From: Arthrobacter woluwensis
Lineage (GTDB): Bacteria > Actinomycetota > Actinomycetes > Actinomycetales > Micrococcaceae
Direction: 5' to 3'
NCBI RefSeq assembly: GCF_030816155.1
Contig: NZ_JAUSXR010000001.1
Span: forward strand, 1,984,001 to 2,048,000
Length of the DNA: 64,000 nt
Within the stretch, counting starts at the first letter, position 1; every line of letters begins with the position of its first letter. Below the pieces are notes generated by a model. That model worked only from the letters and a program-made list of their open reading frames with translations. It did not search any database and was not told where the DNA came from. Shown here piece after piece: positions 44,921 through 54,697 of the stretch. A program made the position numbers and the translations under genes.

Positions 44921-47900
44921 CTACTCCCCCATGCGCTGTGAAATCACGGTGGTGACGCCGTCGCCGCGCATCGTGACGCCGTAGAGGGCGTCCGCCACCT
45001 CCATGGTGCGCTTCTGATGCGTGATCACGATCAGCTGGCTGGACTCCCGCAGCTCCTCGAAGATCGTGATGAGGCGGCCGAGGTTGACGTCGTCCAGGGC
45101 GGCTTCCACCTCGTCCATGACGTAGAACGGCGAGGGGCGCGCCTTGAAGATCGCCACGAGAAGCGCCACGGCGGTCAGGGAGCGTTCACCACCGGAGAGC
45201 AGGGACAGGCGCTTGATCTTCTTACCGGCGGGCCGGGCCTCGACCTCGATGCCGGTGGTGAGCATGTCATCCGGATCGGTCAGGACCAGACGGCCCTCGC
45301 CGCCCGGGAACAGGCGTCCGAAGACGTGGACGAACTGCTCCGACGTGTCGGCGAACGCCTGGGAGAAGACCTCCTGCACGCGGGCGTCCACCTCCTTGAT
45401 GATGTCCAGAAGGTCCTTGCGGCTCGCCTTCAGGTCCTCGAGCTGGGTGTTGAGGAACTGATGACGCTCCTCGAGTGCAGCGAATTCCTCCAGGGCGAGG
45501 GGGTTGATCTTGCCCAGCGAGGACAGGTCCTTCTCGGCGCGCTTGAGACGCTTCTCCTGCTCGGCGCGGACGAAAGGCACGCCCGTCGGGATCGGATTGC
45601 CGTCGTCATCCACCTCCTGCCGCAGCTCGGCCCACTTGTCCTGGGCGCCGTCCACGGACGGCACGGGAAGATGCGGCCCGAATTCGGCCACGAGTTCCTC
45701 CGGACCGAGCCCGAGTTCGTCGATGGCCCGCTGCTCGACGGCCTCGATCCGCGCGCGCTGCTGAGTGAGCGCCAGCTGATCCCGGTGCGCGGAACCGGTC
45801 AGCTCCGCGAGTTCCCGGGCCAGGGCGTCGTTCCCGGCGCGCAGGCCTCCGAGGAGGGTGTCGTACTTGCTGCCGTCCTCCTCCACGCGGGCAAGCTCCG
45901 CGGCGGCGGATTCGACGGAGCGGTCCGCCACCAGGACGGCCTGCCGCGCGGCCTCCGCTACGGCGGCCGCACGGGCTGCCTGGCGACGGCGGCGTTCTGC
46001 CCGGACCACGGCCTCCTGCTGGGCCCGGCGTTCGCTCGCGGCCGCGCGTTCCAGCCCGGCCGCCCGCCGTTCACCGTTGGACAGCTGTTCCTCGGCCGTG
46101 CGCAAGGCGAGCCGGGCATCCACTTCCATGGCGCGGACCTCGCGTGCGCGGGTCTCCAGCGTCTCCCGCTGGTCCTGGATCGCTTCGCCCTCCTGCGACT
46201 GCGAGGCGTCCTCGTGGGCCTGGGTCAGCTGGGCCGCGAGGGTTTCCAGGCTTTCGTTCTCCTGGGCGAGGGTCTGCTGGGCCCGGTCGCGGGTCTCGCG
46301 CAGACGCTCGGCCTCGGCGGTGATGGAGCGCAGCTGCCCCTTGAGGCTGCCGAGCCTCTCGGCGGAGGCGGCAAGGGTGGCATCGGACTCGTGCAGGCGG
46401 TCCAGGGCGGCGTCGGCCCGTTCGCGGGCTTGCTCGAGCTGGTCCGCGAGTCCCTTGCGGGCGAACCGCAGCCGTTCGAGCTCCGAGGTCACTGTGCCGA
46501 GCCGCTGTTCGGTCTCCTCGAGGGCCGTCTGGGTTTCCAGGAGCGAACCGCTCGCCGGCGAACCGCCGCTCGCAGTGTGGGCGGAGAGGACATCGCCCTC
46601 ACGCGTCACCACGGTGGAATCCGGTGCTTCGGCGAGGATCCCGCCGGCCGCCTGGAGCGTCTCGGCGATGAGGACGGACTCCAACAGCCGGAGCACCGCT
46701 TCCCCACCGGGACCATGGGCGGTCACGACGGCGTGTGCGGGCACGGCGTCGGTGGGAACAGCGCCGTCGGGGCTTTCCGCCGACTCGGTCCGCGCCGGGC
46801 CGTCCTGCTCGCCCGGGCGCCCGATCAGGACGTTCGCCCGTCCGGCGTCCTCGTCCTTGAGCTGTTCGAGCGCCCGGGCGGCACCTTCCACGCCGTCGGC
46901 GACGAGCGCCTCGGCGAACGGCCCGAGGGCTGCGGCGATGGCGGCCTCATGGCCCGGCGTGACCTTGACGGCGTTCGCGATGCTCCCCAGGATCCCGGGA
47001 TGGCCCTCCAGGCGGGCACTGCCGTCCCGGGGTGCCGTGGCCTGGCGGAGCGCCTCGATCCGGGCGCCGAGCGCGGCCAGCTGGTGCTCGGCGTCGCGCT
47101 GTTCCGCGGCGAGCCGTTCGTCCCGTGCTTCGAGCGCTTCCAGGGCGTCCGCGGCCTGCTCGTACTCGCTGTCCAGATCCTGTTCGCCGGACTCGCTGTC
47201 CGCGAGTTCGGCCTCCTGGGACGCGAACTCGGCCTCCGCCGTCGCGCGGCGGCGTTCGCATTCCAGCAGGGAGTCGTGGATGCGACCGAGCTCCGCCTCG
47301 ACGGACTGCACGCGCGACCGCGCGGCGCCCACCTTGCCGCTCAGGGTGGCGAGCGACTCCCGGCGGTCCGCGGCGGCCCGCAGCGCGGCGGTCACGCGGG
47401 CGTCCTCGGCCCGCGCGAGCGCTTCGGCTTCCGCCCGCTGGTTCACCACGACGTCGAGCATCTCCTTCAGCTGCTCCACCTCGGCGGCGATCCGGGCGGC
47501 CTCCTCCCGGGCCCGGACGGCCTGCTGCTCCATCTGTTCGGCGTCGTTCTGACGCGTCACAGGCTCCGAGCTGCCCAGCAGGCGGTGGCGCTCGGTGGCG
47601 AGCTGCCCGAGGCCGCGCAGGCGCTCCCGGGCGGTGGTCAGCTGGTGCCAGGTGGCGCGGGCCTGGGTGATCCGCGGGGACATCGCGGCCGCCGACTGCT
47701 CGGCGAGGGACTGCTGCTCGCGGCCCTGCGCGAGATCCGCCTCGACCACGGCGATCCGTTCCCGGAGCGCCTGCTCGCGGGCGGCGTCGGACTCGAGCTC
47801 CCCGGTGAGGCGCACCAGATCATCGGCGAGGAGGCGCGCCTTGGCGTCCCGGAGTTCGCTCTGCACGGTCTGCGCCCGGCGCGCGACGGCGGCCTGCCGC

Positions 47901-48518
47901 CCGAGCGGTCCGAGCTGGCGGCGCAGCTCGGCGGAGAGGTCGCTGAGGCGCTGAAGATTGCCCTGCATGGCGTCGAGCTTGCGGAGCGTGCGCTCCTTCC
48001 GGCGGCGATGCTTCAGGATGCCGGCGGCCTCTTCGATGAAGCCGCGGCGGTCCTCCGGGGTGGCGTGGAGGATGCGGTCCAGCTGACCCTGGCCCACGAT
48101 CACGTGCATCTCGCGGCCGAGGCCCGAGTCGGACAGGAGCTCCTGGATGTCGAGGAGACGGCAGCTGGTCCCGTTGATGGCGTACTCGCTGCCGCCCGTG
48201 CGGAACAGGGTGCGGGAAATGGTGACTTCGCTGTAGTCGATGGGCAGGGCGCCGTCGGCGTTGTCGATGGTGAGCGAGACGTGCGCACGGCCGAGCGGTG
48301 GGCGTCCGGAGGTCCCGGCGAAGATGACGTCCTCCATCTTGCCGCCGCGCAGGGTCTTGGCGCCCTGCTCCCCCATCACCCAGGCGAGGGCGTCCACCAC
48401 ATTGGACTTGCCGCTGCCATTGGGCCCCACGATGGCCGTCACGCCCGGCTCGAACGTGAAGCTCGTAGCCGAGGCGAAAGACTTGAAAGCCACGGATGGT
48501 GAGGTTCTTCAGGTGCAC
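44921..48518 (-). CDS. smc: Chromosome segregation ATPase SMC (5' frameshift after about 10 codons)
   Basis: The uninterrupted frame runs 48493-44921 (1190 residues): Walker A VGPNGSGKSNVVDALAWV, long coiled coils around a hinge (residues ~510-650, GHPGILGSIANAVKVTPGHE), and the C-terminal ABC signature LLSGGERSLTAVALLVAIF with Walker B FYVMDEVEAALDD. The expected first residues (MHLKNLTIRG) lie at 48518-48489 in another frame. One extra base in the run at 48486-48488 (AAA, TTT in the gene) separates them; without it the N-terminus reads RGFKSFASATSF. Translation could begin at GTG 48493, losing strand 1. SMC with ScpAB compacts and separates chromosomes. Confidence 0.93.
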
Positions 48519-48660
48519 GGTGGTGGGGACTCTCTGGCCGGCTCAGCACGGGTTGGCGGAATACGCGTCCCCCAAGACTATCCTGGGATGGCGGGGATTC
48601 TGAGGGTGGCGCGGCGGGGCGGAGGCCCGGTCAGGCTGGCGGGAGCCGGTCCGGCGGCGG

Positions 48661-49620
48661 CTACTCGGCTCGCCGCCCCCGCGGCACCGGCTGGCACTTG
48701 GGGCAGAAGTACGAGGAGCGGTTCATGAACGACGCGCGGCGGATGAGCGTCTCCCGGCCCTCGGCGGCGCAGCGCAGGCACGGCTGCCCTTCCCGTCCGT
48801 AAGCGTTCAGAGACCGGGAGAAGTACCCTGACGCTCCGTTCACGTTCACGTACAGGGAGTCGAAGCTGGTGCCGCCCGCGGCCAGAGCCCGTTCCATGAC
48901 CTCGCGGCACGCGTCGAGGAGCCGGAACGTCTCGGGCCGCCGCAGGGTCGCCGTCGAGCGTTCGCCGTGCAGACGCGCGGCCCACAGCGCCTCGTCGGCA
49001 TAGATGTTGCCCACGCCGGACAGGAGGTTCTGGTCCAGCAGCGCCCGCTTGACGGTGCTGCGGCGGCGGATGAGCACCTGGTGAACGGCTTCGGGATTGA
49101 AGTGGGGATCGAGCAGGTCCCGGGCGATGTTGCTAACCTCGCCGGGCAGCAGCGGCGCCTCGGAACCCCGCCCGCCGGGCAGGCCGTCGAGCGTCGGCAC
49201 GAGGGAGGTGACGGACAGCCCGCCGAAGATGCGCTGATCCACGAACCGCAGCTCGTCCGGCATCCCGGGACTCGGGCTGAGGGCCAGCCGGACCTTCAGG
49301 TGCTTCTCGTCCGGAGCGTCCGGCTCTTCGAGGAGCAACTGGCCGCTCATGCCGAGATGGGCCAGGAGCGCGGTCGCCGGGAACGGACCGGGAGGATCGG
49401 CCTCGCTCCCGGTCGGCTCGAGCAGAAGCCAGAGGTACTTGCCACGGCGGACGGCCGCGTTGATGCGGGCGCCGCCGAGGGAGGAGGTGAAGTGTGAAGG
49501 TGCGCCGTCGTGACGGCGGATGCTCCGCGCGTCGAGCACTTCCGCCTGTTCGATGCGGCGGCCGACCGCCCACCGCTCCAGGCCGGAGCGCACCACCTCG
49601 ACTTCGGGCAGCTCAGGCAT
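48661..49620 (-). CDS. mutM: Formamidopyrimidine-DNA glycosylase
   Basis: 319 residues. N-terminal catalytic Pro-Glu ([14 protein letters not shown]), [13 protein letters not shown], the H2TH region ([20 protein letters not shown]) and the C-terminal zinc finger (CLRCAAEG ... YFCPKCQ). It excises 8-oxoguanine and cuts abasic sites. Slightly longer than the usual ~290 residues because of an insert around [20 protein letters not shown]. Three bases from the rnc stop, so co-transcribed. Confidence 0.96.
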   Translation of the reverse strand: MPELPEVEVVRSGLERWAVGRRIEQAEVLDARSIRRHDGAPSHFTSSLGGARINAAVRRGKYLWLLLEPTGSEADPPGPFPATALLAHLGMSGQLLLEEPDAPDEKHLKVRLALSPSPGMPDELRFVDQRIFGGLSVTSLVPTLDGLPGGRGSEAPLLPGEVSNIARDLLDPHFNPEAVHQVLIRRRSTVKRALLDQNLLSGVGNIYADEALWAARLHGERSTATLRRPETFRLLDACREVMERALAAGGTSFDSLYVNVNGASGYFSRSLNAYGREGQPCLRCAAEGRETLIRRASFMNRSSYFCPKCQPVPRGRRAE

Positions 49621-49623
49621 GGA

Positions 49624-50319
49624 TCAGGATTCGACCGGAGCGGGGTTCAGCTGACGCCAGGCGTCACCCGCGGCTTCCTGTTCGGCTTCCTTCTTGGAAT
49701 TGCCGTGGCCGGTGCCATAGGCGGTGCCGCCCATCATGAGCACGGCCTGGAAGACCCGGGCATGATCCGGGCCGGAACCGGTGACGTCATAGACCACGGG
49801 GCCGAGCTGACGGCTGGCCGCGTACTCCTGGATGTAGGTCTTCCAGTCGGTGGCCGCGCCCAGGGCGGCGGCATCCGTCAGGAGGGGACCCATCAGGCGC
49901 ATGACCATGTCCCGTGCGACGTCGATCCCATGGTTGAGGTAGCAGGCGCCGATCAGGGCCTCCATGGTGTCCGCGAGGATGGAAGCCTTGTCCATCCCGT
50001 TGGTGCGCTTCTCGCCCTGGCCGAGGTAGATGTGCTCCCCGACGCCGAGCTGGCGCGCGACGCCGGCCAGCGCCCGGGTGCTGACGACGGCGGAGCGGCG
50101 CTTGGCGAGCTCGCCTTCCGGCAGATCCGGGTAATCGCGGTACAGCGCATCGGTCACGGAGAATCCCAGGATCGAGTCGCCCAGGAACTCCAGGCGCTCG
50201 TTGGTGGGGATCCCGCCGTTCTCGTAGGCGTAGGACCGGTGTGTGAGTGCAAGACGAAGCGTCTCGGCGTCAAGAGTGACGCCGAGACGCTTCATCAGGT
50301 CTTCGGGTGAAGACGTCAT
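49624..50319 (-). CDS. rnc: Ribonuclease III
   Basis: 231 residues. The RNase III domain has the signature NERLEFLGDSILGFSVTDAL and the metal site ASILADTMEALIGACYLNHG. A C-terminal dsRNA-binding domain (WKTYIQEYAASRQLGPVVYD, GTGHGNSKKEAEQEAAGDAW) follows. It processes rRNA and cuts structured mRNAs. A 17-bp perfect hairpin lies within codons 9-21 (50256-50293), a possible self-target. The rpmF-rnc-mutM-smc-ftsY order is typical of actinobacteria. Confidence 0.97.
   Translation of the reverse strand: MTSSPEDLMKRLGVTLDAETLRLALTHRSYAYENGGIPTNERLEFLGDSILGFSVTDALYRDYPDLPEGELAKRRSAVVSTRALAGVARQLGVGEHIYLGQGEKRTNGMDKASILADTMEALIGACYLNHGIDVARDMVMRLMGPLLTDAAALGAATDWKTYIQEYAASRQLGPVVYDVTGSGPDHARVFQAVLMMGGTAYGTGHGNSKKEAEQEAAGDAWRQLNPAPVES
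50256..50293 (-). promoter_or_regulatory. 17-bp perfect hairpin in the rnc 5' coding region
   Basis: Bases 50256-50272 pair without mismatch with 50277-50293 around an AGAG loop (plus strand). In the gene the arms encode KRLGV and AETL. A long perfect duplex near the start of RNase III's own message is the structure the enzyme cuts when it autoregulates. Confidence 0.5.
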
Positions 50320-50335
50320 ATCAGCCGGGGGCGGA

Positions 50336-50539
50336 TTAGACGTCAGCGACCTTGCGGCCCTTGTACTCCAGGAAGAGCTCGGTACCGGCGGAGTCGGTCA
50401 CGACCTTGGCCTGGTGAGGCAGGCTGTAGGTGACGCGGCCGTTCTCAACGGTCTTCACCAGGTTGGGGGCGGTAGCCTTCCACTGGGAGCGGCGGGCACG
50501 GGTATTCGAGCGAGACATCTTCCGCTTGGGAACAGCCAC
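50336..50539 (-). CDS. rpmF: 50S ribosomal protein L32, zinc-free form
   Basis: 67 residues: [20 protein letters not shown] is the invariant N-terminus. The two CxxC pairs of the zinc-ribbon form are missing, so this is the C-minus version that many actinobacteria keep alongside a zinc-binding paralogue. It follows yceD and precedes rnc by 16 bases. Confidence 0.96.
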   Translation of the reverse strand: MAVPKRKMSRSNTRARRSQWKATAPNLVKTVENGRVTYSLPHQAKVVTDSAGTELFLEYKGRKVADV

Positions 50540-50591
50540 GGCTAACTCTTTTCTCTCTCAGTCCATCTCTGAACTTGGGTCCAACACTGAA

Positions 50592-51179
50592 TCAATCGGT
50601 TTTGCCGGTTTGGCCTTGCAAATTCGCGAGGGCAGCCCAGCGAGGGTCCAATACCTCGTGGTGGTGCCCCGGCTCATCGTCAAGGCGTATCCCGCATTCG
50701 GAACACAGCCCCTGACAATCTTCCCGGCACACCGGCTGGAAGGGCAGCGCAGTCACCACCGCATCCCGCAACACCGGCTCAAGATCGATCTCATCGTGCT
50801 CGACTCGACGTTGCTCTTCATCGTCTCCCTCTGCCGCGGACACGTGTTCCGGGTAGAAGAAAAGCTCTTGCACAGTGACGCGCTGGTCATACGCAAGGGG
50901 ATCCAGGCAGCGGCCGCATTCGCCCTCGATGAGGACGTCCGCGGTTCCCGATACCAGAATTCCTTCGTGTACGGACTCCAGCCTCAAGTCCAGCTCCACG
51001 GGGGAACCTTCCTTGACGCCAATGAGCGGCACACCAAGATCTCTTGGTGCTGGCACCTGCTCTTCCAGGGTCCGCATGCTGCCTGGGCTGCGCCCAAGAT
51101 CCTTGACATCGATAGTCAAAGGTGTGCGGTGATCGCGTTTGATGAGAACTCCTGAAAGAACATAGGACCGACGAACCAT
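50592..51179 (-). CDS. YceD/DUF177 family protein
   Basis: 195 residues. The core begins at DVKDLGRSPGSMRTLEEQVP, with GECGRCLDPLAYDQRVTVQE and the C-terminal cysteine pair CREDCQGLCSECGIRLDDEP. DUF177 proteins are encoded with rpmF in most bacteria and are linked to 23S rRNA accumulation and L32. The start is uncertain: the first ~20 residues (MVRRSYVLSGVLIKRD) lack a good ribosome site and relatives start nearer VKDLGR. Cotranscribed with rpmF. Confidence 0.9.
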   Translation of the reverse strand: MVRRSYVLSGVLIKRDHRTPLTIDVKDLGRSPGSMRTLEEQVPAPRDLGVPLIGVKEGSPVELDLRLESVHEGILVSGTADVLIEGECGRCLDPLAYDQRVTVQELFFYPEHVSAAEGDDEEQRRVEHDEIDLEPVLRDAVVTALPFQPVCREDCQGLCSECGIRLDDEPGHHHEVLDPRWAALANLQGQTGKTD

Positions 51180-51264
51180 CTTAGCGTGAGGCAGGCACTT
51201 GACTCAAACCGCAGGCCTCAGCCTGGTCCGTTCACCCAGAAATCCTACCGTTAAACGCCGGGTC

Positions 51265-51747
51265 TCAGCCCTTCGGCGCGCCGCCGCCGAGCCGCTTGAG
51301 CACGGCACGAGGCACGAAATCGGAGATGTCCCCGCCCAGAGAATCCACTTCCTTGATGAGCGAGGAGGAGATGTGGGTGAAACGGCCCTCAGCCGCGAGG
51401 AACACCGTCTCCACGCCGGAGAGCTGCCGGTTCATGGTGGCCATCGGCAACTCGTAGTCGAAATCACTCGAGGACCGGAGACCCTTGACGATGGCACTGG
51501 CGCCGCGGCGGTGGCAGTACTCCGCGAGCAGTCCCTCCCCCATCGGCTCCACGATGATCCCGCTCAGATAGCTGAGCGTCTCCCGCGCCATGTCGAGCCG
51601 TTCCTCCAAGGTGAAGCGGTACTTCTTCGCAGGGTTGGTCGACACGGCCACCACCACTTCATCGAAGATGTTCGCGGCACGCGCGATCACCTCGAGATGC
51701 CCATGATGGATGGGATCGAAGGAACCGGGGCACACAGCACGACGCAT
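51265..51747 (-). CDS. coaD: Phosphopantetheine adenylyltransferase
   Basis: 160 residues of the nucleotidyltransferase superfamily. SFDPIHHGHLEVI carries the HxGH site, GLRSSSDFDYELPMATMNRQ binds pantetheine, and THISSSLIKEV is the ISSTxIKE-like motif. It forms dephospho-CoA from 4'-phosphopantetheine and ATP, the penultimate step of CoA synthesis. CoA also feeds the FAS-II genes in this window. Divergent from the aminotransferase gene at 51881. Confidence 0.97.
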   Translation of the reverse strand: MRRAVCPGSFDPIHHGHLEVIARAANIFDEVVVAVSTNPAKKYRFTLEERLDMARETLSYLSGIIVEPMGEGLLAEYCHRRGASAIVKGLRSSSDFDYELPMATMNRQLSGVETVFLAAEGRFTHISSSLIKEVDSLGGDISDFVPRAVLKRLGGGAPKG

Positions 51748-51880
51748 GTCTCGACGCTACAGCAGAGGCACCCGGGATAGCATGACCGACAGGGGCGCGC
51801 CGCGCCTCCTCCCAGGGCCCACGACGTGATGCACGGGCGAGGACGCCCCGGAGCGGCACCATGCGAAGCAGGCACCTCAC

Positions 51881-53131
51881 GTGACTCCAGCAGAAGACAT
51901 CACCTGGCTGACGGACTCCCCGTGGATGGACGCGGCCCGGGGAGCGAACCTCCTCGGCGCCGACGGCTCCCTGGGGACGACCATCTTCGAGGAGATGACG
52001 GGCCTGGCGGTCCGGCACCAGGCGATCAACCTGGGCCAGGGGTTCCCCGACGAGGACGGCCCCGGACCCATCCGTGAGCTCGCCCAGGAGGCGATCGCCC
52101 GCGGCGAGAACCAGTACGCGCCGGGGAAGGGCATCCAGCCCCTGCGTGAGGCGATCGCCGGACACCAGCACCGCTTCTACGGGATCGGGCTCGACCCGGA
52201 GACCCAGGTGGTGGTGACCACCGGCGCCACCGAGGCGATCGCGGCGGCGATCCTCGCCGTCGTGCGTCCGGGGGATGAAGTGGTGACGTTCGAGCCCTTC
52301 TACGACTCGTACGGGGCCATGATCGCGCTGGCGGGCGGCGTGCATCGGACCGTCCCCTTGCGTGCCCCGGACTTCCAGCCCGACCCGGAGGAGCTGGCCG
52401 CCGCGTTCGGTCCGCGGACCCGCCTGGTGATCCTCAACAACCCTCACAATCCCTGCGGTGTGGTGTTCGGGACCGAGGTGCTCGACCAGATCGTCGAGCA
52501 GGCCGCGCGGCATGACGCGGTGATCCTGAGCGACGAGGTCTACGAGCACCTGACGTTCGACGTGCCCCACGTGCCGATCGCGACGCGTCCTGGTGCCTTC
52601 GACCGCACCCTCACGGTCTCCTCGGCCGGTAAGACCTTCTCCTTCACCGGCTGGAAGGTCGGCTGGCTGAGCGGGCCGGCTCCCCTGGTCGCGGCCGCGC
52701 GCACCGTCAAGCAGTTCCTGAGCTACAGCTCCGGGACGCCGTTCCAGGGCGCCGTGGCGTCGGCCCTCAACCTGGACGACTCCCTCTACCGCGGCTTCGC
52801 CGAGGCCCTGCGCGGGAAGCGGGACCTCCTCTCGGACGGTCTGCAGGCCGCCGGTTTCACCGTCTACGAACCGCAGGGCACCTACTTCGTCACCGTGGAC
52901 ACCGCTCCCCTGGGCTTCCATGACGCCGCCGCCCTCGCACGGCTGATGCCGGAGCGCATCGGGGTGGCGGCCATCCCCCTCTCGGTCTTCTGCCACGACG
53001 ACGGCGCGCGCCGCACCGCGAGTCTGCTCCGCTTCGCCTTCTGCAAGCGTGAGCCGGTGCTCCGTGAGGCGGTCGCCCGCCTCGGCGGACTGAGCGAGGC
53101 ACTGGGCCAGGCCTCAGAGGTGAGCCGGTGA
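51881..53131 (+). CDS. Class I/II PLP-dependent aminotransferase
   Basis: 416 residues from GTG 51881. Fold type I: INLGQGFPDEDGP near the N-terminus, TTGATEAIAAAILAVVRPGD, NNPHNPCGVVF and the PLP lysine in SSAGKTFSFTGWKVGW near residue 253. LLRFAFCKRE contains the carboxylate-binding Arg. It most resembles kynurenine / succinyldiaminopimelate aminotransferase-like enzymes (KAT/DapC type). The amino donor and acceptor cannot be decided. The stop overlaps the next gene by 4 bases (GTGA). Confidence 0.9.
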   Translation: MTPAEDITWLTDSPWMDAARGANLLGADGSLGTTIFEEMTGLAVRHQAINLGQGFPDEDGPGPIRELAQEAIARGENQYAPGKGIQPLREAIAGHQHRFYGIGLDPETQVVVTTGATEAIAAAILAVVRPGDEVVTFEPFYDSYGAMIALAGGVHRTVPLRAPDFQPDPEELAAAFGPRTRLVILNNPHNPCGVVFGTEVLDQIVEQAARHDAVILSDEVYEHLTFDVPHVPIATRPGAFDRTLTVSSAGKTFSFTGWKVGWLSGPAPLVAAARTVKQFLSYSSGTPFQGAVASALNLDDSLYRGFAEALRGKRDLLSDGLQAAGFTVYEPQGTYFVTVDTAPLGFHDAAALARLMPERIGVAAIPLSVFCHDDGARRTASLLRFAFCKREPVLREAVARLGGLSEALGQASEVSR

Positions 53132-53913
53132 GCTCGCGGTACCTGCGGGCCAGTGGCGTCCACGCGAGCATCGAGCCGGACACCCTGGTGCCCGGCTCGG
53201 CGATCCTCGCGCTGGGCGGCGCCGAGCAGTCCCACGTGAACCTGGCCGACCCGGGTCAGATCTTCTACGAGTACCTCGCCCGCATGGCCCATGCGACGGA
53301 TCTCGTGGCGCCGCCCGGTCAGCCCGTGACGGCCGCTCACCTCGGCGCCGGTGCCCTCACCCTGCCTCGGTACCTGCAGCACACGCGCCCCGGCTCTCGG
53401 CAGTGGGCCGTGGAGCTAGAGAGGGAGCTGCCGGACTTCGTCCTGACCGAGTTGCCCCTGCCCGAGGGTACTGTGCTGGAGATGGCGCTGGGCGACGCGC
53501 GGGCGGAGTTCGCGGCGCTGGAACCCGAGGCCGACGGCGGGCCGCGGCGTTTCGACGTCGTGGTGCTGGACGTCTTCTCCGGCCCGGAAGCCCCGGCTCA
53601 CCTCGCGTCGGCGGACTTCTACCGCGAAGTGGCGGAGCGGCTCGAACCCGGCGGCCTCTTCCTGGTCAACGTCGGCGACGACCCGCCCTTCACCCTCATC
53701 CGCAGCCAGGGCAAGGCGCTCCTGGAGGTCTTCCCCGGCGGGGTCGCGGCCCTCTGCGAGACCGGCATGCTCGCCGCACGCTACCCGGGCAACATCGTGT
53801 TCGCGGCCCGCGCCGAACCCTGGCCCGCCGCCTGGACGGACGCGCTTCTGGCCGCAGGACCCCATCCCGCCGCGGTCCTGAACGGCATGGAGCTCGAAGA
53901 CTGGCTGGGGTGA
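53128..53913 (+). CDS. SAM-dependent methyltransferase, spermidine-synthase-like fold
   Basis: 261 residues. Motif I is GAGALTLPRYLQ, motif II AVELERELPD, and RFDVVVLDVFSGPEAP is motif IV/V. FYREVAERLEPGGLFLVNVG follows. This is the spermidine synthase-like class that in actinobacteria often lacks polyamine-specific residues. Coupled to the aminotransferase. The substrate is unknown; a real polyamine synthase is less likely because the decarboxy-SAM gate motif is not apparent. Confidence 0.8.
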   Translation: MSSRYLRASGVHASIEPDTLVPGSAILALGGAEQSHVNLADPGQIFYEYLARMAHATDLVAPPGQPVTAAHLGAGALTLPRYLQHTRPGSRQWAVELERELPDFVLTELPLPEGTVLEMALGDARAEFAALEPEADGGPRRFDVVVLDVFSGPEAPAHLASADFYREVAERLEPGGLFLVNVGDDPPFTLIRSQGKALLEVFPGGVAALCETGMLAARYPGNIVFAARAEPWPAAWTDALLAAGPHPAAVLNGMELEDWLG

Positions 53914-53929
53914 ACTCGGGGACTGCCCG

Positions 53930-54017
53930 TCGGGCGTTTTCCCGGAAGCGGCGCATCGCGCCTCGCAGCGAGGAACGAGCGCAGAGGCGTGTCTAAGCCG
54001 CGGGGGAAAACACCCGG
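53930..54017. other. Structured intergenic element between convergent genes
   Basis: An imperfect long inverted repeat: GGGCGTTTTCCCGG-AAGCGGC (53932-53952) pairs with GCCGCGGGGGAAAACACCC (53997-54015). It encloses a second hairpin-rich core (CGCCTCGCAGCGAGG, then GCGCAGAGGCG). It follows the methyltransferase stop by 17 bases and precedes the opposing rsmD stop by about 40. It could be a bidirectional terminator or a copy of a REP-like repeat. Confidence 0.5.
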
Positions 54018-54058
54018 CAGGCACACCGGCCGTACCCGCCAGTCCTAGGAACGAACGC

Positions 54059-54622
54059 TCAGGCCGGCTCCGCGAACCACAGGGTCGTCTCGCCGTACTT
54101 CTTCTCCGCGAACCGCTCGAGCCCCGCAGGCCACTCCGGCTCGGGTGACCGCGAGCTCCGCTCGACCACCACGACGGCGCCGTCCGAGAGCCGCGGCACG
54201 AGCAGTTCCAGGACCTTCACCAAGTCCTCCTCGGTGAGCGGGTACGGCGGGTCAAGGAACACGAGGTCCCACGATCCCACGGCGGTCCGCTCCAGGAACG
54301 TGCCCACCTTGGCCCGCTGCACCGACGTCCGCAGCCCCTTGGCCGAGGCCGTCACGAGTTCGGCGTTCTTCTGGCAGACCCGGGACGCCTTCTCGTCGAA
54401 GTCCACGAGCGTGACCGAGGCGGCGCCACGGCTTCCGGCCTCCAGCCCGAGCGCTCCGGAGCCGGCGAAGAGGTCGAGCACCTCGGCGCCCTGCAGGATC
54501 CCGTACGCCTCCAGGCGCGAGAACAGCGCCTCCTTGACCCGGTCGGTGGTGGGGCGCGTGGCCGTGCCCGGCACCGAGACCAGGCTCAGCCCTCCGGCGG
54601 CGCCTGCGATGATCCGGCTCAT
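54059..54622 (-). CDS. rsmD: 16S rRNA (guanine966-N2)-methyltransferase RsmD
   Basis: 187 residues from ATG 54622 (AAGGAAGGAAC upstream). MSRIIAGAAGG, the SAM loop VLDLFAGSGALGLEAGSRG and the catalytic FLDPPYPL motif (DPPY) identify it. It methylates G966 of 16S rRNA. Lies 75 bases after recG on the same strand. Confidence 0.94.
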   Translation of the reverse strand: MSRIIAGAAGGLSLVSVPGTATRPTTDRVKEALFSRLEAYGILQGAEVLDLFAGSGALGLEAGSRGAASVTLVDFDEKASRVCQKNAELVTASAKGLRTSVQRAKVGTFLERTAVGSWDLVFLDPPYPLTEEDLVKVLELLVPRLSDGAVVVVERSSRSPEPEWPAGLERFAEKKYGETTLWFAEPA

Positions 54623-54697
54623 GGGTTCCTTCCTTCCAGTGCCTGACGAAACAGTGCATGACGGACCTCGGGTCCCGCCGTGCACCGTCGTCCGTGC

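Noticed and set aside
45017..48502. A ~1160-codon open frame on the strand opposite smc
   Set aside because: High-GC codon bias opens the antisense frame; it has no motifs, no ribosome site, and smc is clearly the real gene.
53128..53913. Calling the methyltransferase a spermidine synthase
   Set aside because: Only the general fold is supported; polyamine-specific motifs are not evident and no polyamine genes are nearby.
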